Of a DNA stretch of 11,235 bases, positions 1 to 6,355 are shown piece by piece. The notes under the pieces were generated by a model. That model was not told where the DNA came from. It saw only the letters and a list, made by a program, of their open reading frames with translations, and did not search any database. The stretch is from Chitinophagaceae bacterium (GTDB lineage Bacteria > Bacteroidota > Bacteroidia > Chitinophagales > Chitinophagaceae). The first letter of the stretch is position 1; each line of letters begins with the position of its first letter. The stretch spans positions 1-11,235 of the forward strand of contig CANHUK010000019.1 of assembly GCA_947463755.1 (NCBI GenBank), given 5' to 3'. The translations under genes were made by a program, and so were the position numbers.

Positions 1-605
1 ATGATGTGTACAATACCGGGAAATTCGGCCTGGGTTGTCTGATGGCCAAGCGTCTGGCAGAACGGGGTGCGCGTTTCATCAGTGTCACCACGGAATACGT
101 GCCCTTTTTTGGGTTCGATACGCACGAGAACGGGCATACCCGCATGGCTGACATGAAAAAACTGATCGATGCGCCGGTGGCTCAGCTCATCCTGGACCTC
201 GAAAAAAGTGGTCGGCTGGATCGCACGCTCATCATTCTGGCGAGTGAATTCAGCCGGGATATGATGGTGGAGGGACGGCCGGAATTGAAGGTACAGGAAC
301 AGGTTCGTCAGCCTGATATCATCACGGAATTGAAGCATTATGGCATGCACAGGCATTTCACCGACGGGTGCTCCGTGCTAATGTTTGGTGGTGGTATCCG
401 CAAGGGATATGCATATGGAAAGACGGCAGATGAACGCCCCTGCAAGACCATCGAGAAGCCGGTGAAGGTCGACCAGTTGCATCAGACGATCTATCAGGCG
501 CTGGGGATTCCGGCGGATCTGAACTACGAAGTGGAGGGTCGTCCTTTTTATACCACGCCGGACGGAAAGGGACAGGCCATAACGGAGATCCTTTCAAAAG
601 CCTGA
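1..605 (+). CDS. DUF1501 domain-containing protein, C-terminal part (cut by window start)
   Basis: The reading frame is open from the first complete codon (base 3) to TGA at 603-605, so about 200 C-terminal residues are visible and the real start lies outside the window. The GTG at base 6 is an internal Val, not a start. DUF1501 proteins are exported proteins, often with a Tat signal, related to the alkaline phosphatase/sulfatase superfamily; their reaction is not established. Counting from the Val at base 6, family marks are the basic GLGCLMAKRLAERGARF segment at 8-24, GFDTHENG at 36-43 (family W/F-D-T-H), the helix ending DLEKSGRLDRTLIILASEFSR at 64-84, SVLMFGGGIRKGYAYG at 123-138, and a C-terminal GRPF. 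The usual G-R-D-H-W motif is replaced by YGMHRHFTDG at 112-121, so this is a divergent subgroup. In many genomes such genes pair with DUF1549/DUF1553 or DUF1800 genes; any partner here would lie upstream. The next gene follows after 51 bases. Confidence 0.85.
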   Translation, partial: DVYNTGKFGLGCLMAKRLAERGARFISVTTEYVPFFGFDTHENGHTRMADMKKLIDAPVAQLILDLEKSGRLDRTLIILASEFSRDMMVEGRPELKVQEQVRQPDIITELKHYGMHRHFTDGCSVLMFGGGIRKGYAYGKTADERPCKTIEKPVKVDQLHQTIYQALGIPADLNYEVEGRPFYTTPDGKGQAITEILSKA

Positions 606-656
606 GGCATCGGTTCTTTGCATTGAACCAGGCATCTTTCAGGTTGTTGAAGAGAA

Positions 657-1310
657 ATGACAGATCACAAGACCTACACGATCGCCGAGATGGGTGGCTG
701 GGAGCGATTCTACCGCGCCAATTTCCTGAATTCGATCAGTGGTTTCAAGCCGCTGAACCTGATCGCCACCGTGGATGCGCAGGGGGTGAGTAACCTGGGT
801 TTATTCAGCAATATTGTTCATCTGGGCGCAGATCCGGCACTGGTTGGTTTTGTCAACCGGCCCCGCGAGGCGGCCCCCCACACCCTGGGTAACATTGAGC
901 TGGGCGGATTTTATACCATCAATCATGTTCATCCTGAGATACTCGCGCGCGCACATCAGTGCAGTGCCAAGTATCCGGACGGAGTCAGTGAGTTTGCAGA
1001 GACCGGTCTTACGGAGGAATGGGTCGATGGGCTTCCGGTGCCTTATGTCCGGGAAAGCCTCATACGCTATGCCCTTGAGCTGGTGCAGGTCAATCCGATC
1101 CCGATGAACGGGACATTTTTTGTGATCGGTCGGGTATTGCAGGCACAGCTTGATCCATCGCTGGTATCCGCCGATGGCTTCATCGATATCAGCCGTGCGG
1201 ATTCCCTCGTCAGCACGGGTCTGGACGCCTACGGCCGGGTCAGCGCCCTGGCACGCTACCGATATGCCAAGCCAGACAAGGCTTCGGAGCAGATCCCATG
1301 GGTTTCCTGA
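657..1310 (+). CDS. Flavin reductase-like, FMN-binding split-barrel protein
   Basis: The 217-residue product has no signal peptide and is probably cytoplasmic. It matches the flavin reductase-like domain (split beta-barrel, non-covalent FMN or FAD). Typical marks are the conserved start FYRANFLNSISGFKPLNLIATVD (about 18-40), the flavin-phosphate segment SNLGLFSNIVHLGADPALVGFV (45-66), TLGNIELGGFYTINHV (76-91; family 'N-I-x-x-x-x-x-Y-T-I-N'), and a late segment with NGTFFVIGRV (151-160) closing the barrel. The family includes NAD(P)H:flavin reductases, partners of two-component monooxygenases and many members of unknown substrate. No monooxygenase lies nearby to suggest a partner, so the substrate cannot be named. 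ATG at 657 is the first in-frame start and fits the homology. It follows the DUF1501 gene by 51 bases, so co-transcription is possible but unproved. Confidence 0.85.
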   Translation: MTDHKTYTIAEMGGWERFYRANFLNSISGFKPLNLIATVDAQGVSNLGLFSNIVHLGADPALVGFVNRPREAAPHTLGNIELGGFYTINHVHPEILARAHQCSAKYPDGVSEFAETGLTEEWVDGLPVPYVRESLIRYALELVQVNPIPMNGTFFVIGRVLQAQLDPSLVSADGFIDISRADSLVSTGLDAYGRVSALARYRYAKPDKASEQIPWVS

Positions 1311-1405
1311 CGGGTTAGCAGTCTATTCATTCAGGGATGGCCACCCGGGAACGATTGCATGATTTCCTCGCACAAGCATGAGGAAAATGCTGAAATTGAC
1401 GGGTA

Positions 1406-2428
1406 ATGAAATTCCTCCTGACGATGATCGACTTCACTTTTCGGCTATGGACGCTTTCCCTTCTTTTTGCATTATCTCCGCTGATGATCCATGCGCAGAA
1501 GGCGCATCCCGTGGAGTTGACCGTGGCACAGGATGGCTCCGGAGATCATCGTACCATCCAGGAGGCTGTCCAGGCCTGCCGTGACCTCGGCGAAAAGCGG
1601 GTGAAGATCCATATCAGGAAAGGGATCTATCGGGAGAAACTGGTGATCCCTTCCTGGAAGACCAATCTTTCACTGATCGGGGAAGATCGGGATTCGGTGA
1701 TCATCACCGGGAATGATCACACGGGCAAGCCTGTCTCTGGCGGCCGGGATATGCATGGTCTCGACAAATTCCAGACATATACGAGTCATACGGTGCTGGT
1801 GGAGGGGAATGGCACCTTGCTGGAGAACCTTACGATCGAAAACACGGCGGGACGGGTTGGACAGGCGGTGGCCCTTCATGTGGAAGGGGATGCCGTCATC
1901 GTCCGTAATTGCCGGATCCTCGGAAATCAGGATACGCTCTATGCCGCAAGCTCCAACAGTCGTCAATATTATACCGGATGTTACATCGAGGGGACGACGG
2001 ATTTCATTTTCGGCGAAGCCACTTGTGTTTTCGAGCGTTGCGAGATCCGGAGCCTGTCGGATTCTTACATCACGGCAGCGGCTACCCGACAGGATCGGTC
2101 ACATGGCTTCGTGTTCCTGGATTGTCGGCTGACGGCGGCAAAGGATGTGAAGCGCGTTTATCTGGGCAGGCCCTGGCGGCCTTATGCCAGAACTGTTTTT
2201 ATCCGTACAGAGATGGGCGATCATATCCTTCCCGAGGGTTGGCACCATTGGCCGGGGGATGTGATGTTCCCGGACAAGGCGCGCACCGCCTTTTATGCGG
2301 AGTACGGAAGTTATGGCCGGGGCGGCGATATGTCAAAACGCGTGTCCTGGGCAAAGAAACTGATGATGGCAGACATTCAGTACCATACACCTGAAAAGCT
2401 GCTGGGTACATTTGTCCATCAGTATTGA
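1406..2428 (+). CDS. Secreted pectinesterase (pectin methylesterase, CE8 family)
   Basis: The enzyme hydrolyses methyl esters of homogalacturonan to give pectate and methanol. The 340-residue protein has an N-terminal signal peptide with a hydrophobic core at about 14-28 and a likely cleavage IHA|QK after residue 30, so it is exported to the periplasm or beyond. The mature part is a right-handed parallel beta-helix of CE8. All catalytic motifs are present: GQAVALHV (Gln153), GNQDTLY (Gln175, Asp176), GTTDFIFG (Asp199, the nucleophile motif) and YLGRPWRPYART (Arg255, Trp257). Length and completeness suggest an active enzyme. A second ATG six codons on (1424) would also leave a workable signal peptide, so the exact start is uncertain. 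No pectate lyase, polygalacturonase or SusC/SusD gene lies beside it, so it is a solitary pectin gene here. Confidence 0.95.
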   Translation: MKFLLTMIDFTFRLWTLSLLFALSPLMIHAQKAHPVELTVAQDGSGDHRTIQEAVQACRDLGEKRVKIHIRKGIYREKLVIPSWKTNLSLIGEDRDSVIITGNDHTGKPVSGGRDMHGLDKFQTYTSHTVLVEGNGTLLENLTIENTAGRVGQAVALHVEGDAVIVRNCRILGNQDTLYAASSNSRQYYTGCYIEGTTDFIFGEATCVFERCEIRSLSDSYITAAATRQDRSHGFVFLDCRLTAAKDVKRVYLGRPWRPYARTVFIRTEMGDHILPEGWHHWPGDVMFPDKARTAFYAEYGSYGRGGDMSKRVSWAKKLMMADIQYHTPEKLLGTFVHQY

Positions 2429-2473
2429 GCTCAATGGATATTGATATTCGTTGATTCCTGCTTCATTCCTTGA

Positions 2474-2512
2474 AATCATATCAAAAAAATCCTGAACATG
2501 TTTGATATGATT
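2474..2512. promoter_or_regulatory. 12-bp perfect inverted repeat upstream of trpB2, possible operator
   Basis: The arms AATCATATCAAA (2474-2485) and TTTGATATGATT (2501-2512) are exact reverse complements separated by 15 bases. The repeat sits in the AT-rich 137-base gap between the pectinesterase and trpB2, ending 53 bases before the trpB2 start. The stem is AT-rich and no T-tract follows, so an intrinsic terminator is unlikely. The right arm carries TTTG (2501-2504), and a weak Bacteroidota -7 candidate TAAATTGT (2526-2533) lies 21 bases further on, so the repeat could cover a -33 box. A regulator-binding site is therefore a reasonable inference, but the regulator is unknown. Confidence 0.4.
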
Positions 2513-2565
2513 CTAAGTTCTTACCTAAATTGTAAATATTCTTTATCATTCCAAACCCAGCGATC

Positions 2566-3930
2566 ATGACCAAGAAGATCTTTCTGAACGAATCGGAAAT
2601 GCCCCGGCAGTGGTACAACATTGTAGCCGACATGCCCAACAAGCCGCTTCCTCCGCTGCATCCCGGCACCAAACAGCCGGTGGGTCCGGAGGATCTGGCT
2701 CCCTTGTTTCCCATGGAGTTGATCAAGCAGGAGGTTTCTGCTGACAGATATGTAGACATACCGGATCAGGTTCGGGATATCTATCGGATCTGGCGTCCGT
2801 CACCCTTGTTCAGGGCCACGGGTCTGGAAAAGTTGCTGGATGCGCCGGTAAAGATCTATTACAAGTATGAGGGTGTAAGCCCCAGCGGTTCCCATAAGCC
2901 AAATACGGCCGTACCTCAGGCCTATTACAACATGCAGGAGGGTGTCAAGAAGATCACGACGGAAACGGGTGCGGGTCAGTGGGGCACGGCATTGAGCTTC
3001 GCCTGTCAGCAGTTCGGCATTGAGTGCGATGTATACATGGTGAAGATCAGTTATGATCAGAAGCCCTATCGCAAGATCATGATGAACACCTTCGGGGCGA
3101 ATGTCTATGCATCCCCGAGCAATCGCACACAGGCGGGACGGAATATCCTGGCACAGGATCCAAATTCAACGGGCAGTCTGGGTATTGCCATCTCCGAAGC
3201 GATCGAGATGGCCGCCCAGGATCCTCATACAAAATATGCGCTGGGATCTGTATTGAACCATGTGTTGATGCATCAGACCATCATTGGTCAGGAGGCTGAA
3301 AAGCAGCTGGAGATCGCGGGAGACTTCCCGGATGTGGTGATCGCTCCGCTGGGAGGAGGTTCAAACTTTGCAGGGATCGCTTTCCCCTTCCTGCGTCATA
3401 ACCTGATGCATGGCAAGAACGTTCGCGCGGTTGCGGTAGAGCCAGCCTCTTGTCCGAAGCTGACGAAGGGTAAGTTCATGTACGATTTTGGCGACACGGC
3501 CGGTTACACTCCGTTGCTGCCGATGTACACGCTGGGTCATAATTTCCGTCCGGCAGCGATCCACGCCGGTGGGCTGCGCTATCATGGTGCCAGTGTCTTG
3601 TGCAGCCAGCTGTTGAAAGATGGCCTGATCGAAGCGCAGGCGCTGCAACAGTTGGAGTGTTTTGAAGCCGGTGTCACTTTTGCCAAGGCGGAGGGCATCA
3701 TTCCGGCTCCGGAAGCCACACATGCCATCGCCCAGGTGATCCGAGAAGCCAATATGGCCAAACTGGAAGGTAAGCCCCGCACGATCCTGTTCAATATGTG
3801 CGGACATGGTTTCGTGGATATGCAGGCGTACGCAGACTACTTCGATGGTAAACTCAATAATCACGAGTTCACCGAAGAGGAACTGTTCGGCAATCTCCCG
3901 GAGATCGATGCCTTGCAGCCGACGGCCTGA
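2566..3930 (+). CDS. trpB2: TrpB2-type tryptophan synthase beta chain (PLP-dependent)
   Basis: Tryptophan synthase beta chains condense indole with L-serine to L-tryptophan using pyridoxal 5'-phosphate. The 454-residue length and the long N-terminal extension (NESEMPRQWYNIVADMPNKP at about 8-27) mark the TrpB2 subgroup rather than the classical TrpB of about 400 residues. Visible sites are the PLP lysine in SGSHKPN (Lys111), the catalytic glutamate in ETGAGQWG (Glu133, residues 133-140), the phosphate-binding GGGSN (263-267), and the C-terminal MCGHG (411-415) seen in TrpB2. There is no trpA or other trp gene nearby. TrpB2 proteins are thought to work without TrpA or on free indole or serine-type substrates, so the physiological role here is not certain. 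ATG at 2566 fits the family start. A strong terminator follows 20 bases after the stop. Confidence 0.93.
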   Translation: MTKKIFLNESEMPRQWYNIVADMPNKPLPPLHPGTKQPVGPEDLAPLFPMELIKQEVSADRYVDIPDQVRDIYRIWRPSPLFRATGLEKLLDAPVKIYYKYEGVSPSGSHKPNTAVPQAYYNMQEGVKKITTETGAGQWGTALSFACQQFGIECDVYMVKISYDQKPYRKIMMNTFGANVYASPSNRTQAGRNILAQDPNSTGSLGIAISEAIEMAAQDPHTKYALGSVLNHVLMHQTIIGQEAEKQLEIAGDFPDVVIAPLGGGSNFAGIAFPFLRHNLMHGKNVRAVAVEPASCPKLTKGKFMYDFGDTAGYTPLLPMYTLGHNFRPAAIHAGGLRYHGASVLCSQLLKDGLIEAQALQQLECFEAGVTFAKAEGIIPAPEATHAIAQVIREANMAKLEGKPRTILFNMCGHGFVDMQAYADYFDGKLNNHEFTEEELFGNLPEIDALQPTA

Positions 3931-3950
3931 TACAACGCATCAGGGATATG

Positions 3951-3987
3951 AAAAAGGCGGACGTGAGATCACTCGCGTCCGCCTTTT
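3951..3987. terminator. Bidirectional rho-independent terminator between trpB2 and pirin
   Basis: The arms AAAAGGCGGACG (3952-3963) and CGTCCGCCTTTT (3976-3987) pair perfectly. The stem extends inward through one T-G pair and GAG/CTC to a loop of ATCA (3968-3971), giving about 16 pairs. On the plus strand the stem ends in TTTT followed by CATTT; on the minus strand it ends in TTTTT. It lies between the convergent trpB2 and pirin genes and can serve both. Confidence 0.9.
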
Positions 3988-4018
3988 CATTTATCTAAAA
4001 GCCTGACATCGTTGAGGA

Positions 4019-4735
4019 TCAGCGCATTGGCACTTCCATCAGCAGGATCTCCGATCCGTCGCTGTTCGATCTAAGCGTAAATTCTTCGGTATCCCAGATG
4101 CCTAGTCCATCGCGGCTGTCGAGTTCGAGTCCTTCGATGTTAAAAGATCCGGACAGCACGAAAGCATACACTCCGTTTCCTGTTTTTTTTATGGAATACT
4201 CAAGGGTTTTGCCGGCGGAGCAGTTGCCAATGTGGAACCATGCATCCTGATGGATCCATACGCCTGCATCATTTGGATCCGGAGACAAGACCTGCAGCAA
4301 TACATCGCGCTTGTCTTCCTCCCGGATAGTCATCTGATCGTATCTCGGCGTCACGTTGCGTTTGTTGGGGAATATCCAGATCTGAAGGAATTTGACGGCT
4401 TCGTCGGCGTTTTTGTTGTATTCGCTGTGCTGGATCCCGGTGCCGGCGCTCATCACCTGGATATCACCTTTTTTGATCACAGCCACGTTGCCCATACTGT
4501 CGCGGTGCTGCAGATCTCCCTCCAGGGGGATGCTGATGATCTCCATGTTGTCGTGCGGATGCGTCCCGAAACCCATCCCTCCGTGAACGGTATCGTCGTT
4601 CAGTACCCGCAGCGCCCCGAAATGCATTCTTTGAGGATCGTGGTAACCGGCAAAGCTGAAGGTGTGGAAACTTTTCAGCCAGCCATGGTCTGCCTTTCCG
4701 CGGGTATCCGCCTTATGAAGGATTGTCTTCGACAT
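4019..4735 (-). CDS. Pirin family protein (bicupin)
   Basis: The 238-residue protein is a two-domain cupin of the pirin family. It starts with the typical KADTRGKADHGWLKSFHTFSF segment (residues 8-28). The metal site of the N-terminal cupin is intact: FGTHPHDN gives His59 and His61, and GIQHSEYN gives His103 and Glu105, matching the His-His-His-Glu set of human pirin. Bacterial members such as YhhW have quercetin 2,3-dioxygenase activity, while others act as redox- or metal-linked regulators, so the substrate is not defined here. I chose ATG at 4735 because MSKTILHKAD is the family N-terminus; the upstream in-frame ATG at 4756 would add only seven unconserved residues. The gene is convergent with trpB2 and divergent from the BNR_4 gene, with 98 bases between the two starts. 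Confidence 0.92.
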   Translation of the reverse strand: MSKTILHKADTRGKADHGWLKSFHTFSFAGYHDPQRMHFGALRVLNDDTVHGGMGFGTHPHDNMEIISIPLEGDLQHRDSMGNVAVIKKGDIQVMSAGTGIQHSEYNKNADEAVKFLQIWIFPNKRNVTPRYDQMTIREEDKRDVLLQVLSPDPNDAGVWIHQDAWFHIGNCSAGKTLEYSIKKTGNGVYAFVLSGSFNIEGLELDSRDGLGIWDTEEFTLRSNSDGSEILLMEVPMR

Positions 4736-4833
4736 ATGATTCGATTTATACTGCAAAGTTGCGTCAAGTCATGCTCCATAATCATAAACAAGATTAATTT
4801 TCAGGGAGCATCCATCACCAAAAGCATGATCGA

Positions 4834-6228
4834 ATGCATTCTTTGATGATCCTGTTTATTCGCACCGCGCTGTTTTCGTCTTTGCTGATCGCCGGTTTGG
4901 TCAAGTCCACCTATGCGCAAAATCCGACGACAGACGGCTACCGGGGTATTTGGTTCACGCTTGGTCAACGTACCGCCTATGGCGATAAATATTCCGGCGG
5001 ACTGGGCACTTATACGGCCAATCACATGCCCGTGGCTATCTACGACCGTCAAAGCCATCGCACGTTTTTTGTCTATGGTGGCAGTCGCCGCGAAGGGGAG
5101 CGCCATCTCTATATCATGATCTCGTACTACGATCACCGGAAGCACGTGATGCCCAGGCCTGTTGTCGTAATGGATAAGAATGGGGTGGATGATCCGCATG
5201 ACAATGCCTCGCTTTCCATGGATGCGGATGGCTATCTGTGGGTATTCGTCAGCGGTCGAAATGTATCCAGGCCCGGTAAAGTATTCCGGTCCACCCGACC
5301 GCGTGACATCAGCGCTTTTGATGAATTGCTTACTTCTTCATTCACCTATCCCCAGCCCTGGTATCTGGGAAAATCAGGATGCTTGTTGATGTACACCCGT
5401 TATACAAAGGGCAGGGAATTGTATTTCCGCAGGATCGGACCGGATGGACAGCCGGGGCCGGAGACGAAACTGGCGGGCATGGGTGGCCACTATCAGCTGT
5501 CGCATTACGATGGCCGGCGGATCATGAGTGTGTTCAACTACCACCCGGGTGGAGATGTCGACAAGCGAACCAATCTGTACTTTGTTCAGTCCAGGGATAC
5601 CGGACGCCACTGGATGACGATCATCGGAGACACACTTCAGCTTCCATTGACAGATATTCGAACTCCAGCCCTGGTCCGGGATTATGCGCGAGACAGTCTG
5701 TTGGTTTATCTGAATGATTTGACCGTCGATCAGTATGGCCGTCCGGTGATCCTGGCCGTCATCAGTCGTGATTTTCGTCCGGGTCCGCCCGGAGATCCCA
5801 GAAGATGGGTGGTGCTTCACTGGAAATATGGCGTTTGGCAGGAACGCGAGATCTGTCGGTCAACCCATAATTATGACATGGGCTCTCTCTATGTCCGTGG
5901 CAGACTATGGCGCGTCATCGGCCCAACAGAGCCGGGTCCCCAGCATTGGGGAACAGGTGGCGAGATGGCCGAATGGGTGAGTCGGGATGAGGGTTTGACG
6001 TGGGTGCGCAGGCGACAGCTAACGGTCTTGAGTACCCGAAATCATGCCTATGCCCGGCGTCCCCTGAATGCACATGCTGGTTTCGAGGCGTTCTGGGCAG
6101 ATGGTCATGCGGATACGCTTTCGCCTTCCAATTTGTATTTCAGTGATCGAAGGGGCAGGGTATTTATGATGCCGGACAGGATGATCGATGTTGCTGAAAA
6201 ACCTGTTCGATTGCGGCACAGGCCCTAA
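4834..6228 (+). CDS. Secreted BNR_4 repeat protein, seven-bladed propeller, possible polysaccharide lyase
   Basis: The 464-residue product carries a signal peptide (hydrophobic at about 5-22, likely cleavage YAQ around residue 28-29) and is exported. The mature start GYRGIWFTLGQ (35-45), followed by YGDKYSGGLGTYTANHMPVAIY (49-70), is typical of BNR_4 repeat proteins. Later marks are DDPHDNASLSMDADGYLWVF (119-138), NLYFVQSRDTGRHW (247-260), and a C-terminal blade with EWVSRDEGLTW (380-390) and NLYFSD (433-438), the Asp-box-like repeats of a beta-propeller. The same fold and domain are used by ulvan lyases of PL24 and PL25, where a His and a Tyr act in beta-elimination; His122 (in PHDN) and Tyr187 (in LLMYTRY) are the candidate equivalents. 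This activity is inferred, not shown. ATG at 4834 and ATG at 4846 both keep a full signal peptide. The jelly-roll lipoprotein follows after 127 bases. Confidence 0.8.
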   Translation: MHSLMILFIRTALFSSLLIAGLVKSTYAQNPTTDGYRGIWFTLGQRTAYGDKYSGGLGTYTANHMPVAIYDRQSHRTFFVYGGSRREGERHLYIMISYYDHRKHVMPRPVVVMDKNGVDDPHDNASLSMDADGYLWVFVSGRNVSRPGKVFRSTRPRDISAFDELLTSSFTYPQPWYLGKSGCLLMYTRYTKGRELYFRRIGPDGQPGPETKLAGMGGHYQLSHYDGRRIMSVFNYHPGGDVDKRTNLYFVQSRDTGRHWMTIIGDTLQLPLTDIRTPALVRDYARDSLLVYLNDLTVDQYGRPVILAVISRDFRPGPPGDPRRWVVLHWKYGVWQEREICRSTHNYDMGSLYVRGRLWRVIGPTEPGPQHWGTGGEMAEWVSRDEGLTWVRRRQLTVLSTRNHAYARRPLNAHAGFEAFWADGHADTLSPSNLYFSDRRGRVFMMPDRMIDVAEKPVRLRHRP

Positions 6229-6283
6229 CCCTGTCTCAAGCAAACGTTTTCGTCAAAAAAGCGTGGAGCAGATCCGGCCTGTC

Positions 6284-6314
6284 TTTGACTGCATGCTCTT
6301 CTGGAGTAATTTCA
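6284..6314 (+). promoter_or_regulatory. Candidate Bacteroidota promoter for the lipoprotein gene
   Basis: TTTG at 6284-6287 and TAATTTCA at 6307-6314 are separated by 19 bases. This matches the Bacteroidota -33 TTTG and -7 TAnnTTTG pattern with two mismatches in the last two bases of the -7 box. It would start transcription some 35-40 bases before the ATG at 6356. The match is by eye only. If real, the lipoprotein gene has its own promoter apart from the BNR_4 gene. Confidence 0.4.
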
Positions 6315-6355
6315 TGGAACGTCCATAGCGGGCGCAATGATAAAAAGTCTGATCG

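Noticed and set aside
1363..1386. Hairpin TTTCCTC / GAGGAAA with a 10-base loop before the pectinesterase
   Set aside because: Only seven pairs and no T-tract follow. It is too weak to call as a terminator and may be chance.
2424..2435. 12-base palindrome ATTGAGCTCAAT over the pectinesterase stop codon
   Set aside because: Perfect 12-base palindromes with no spacer are expected two or three times by chance in a window of this size, and this one partly lies in coding sequence.
2437..2448. Direct repeat GATATTGATATT after the pectinesterase
   Set aside because: Two copies of a six-base AT-rich unit are not enough to support a repeat element or binding site.
4736..4756. Upstream ATG for the pirin gene
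   Set aside because: It adds seven unconserved residues before MSKTILHKAD, which is a normal pirin start.
4832..4841. Palindrome GAATGCATTC over the BNR_4 start codon
   Set aside because: Ten-base palindromes are common by chance, and no extended symmetry surrounds it.
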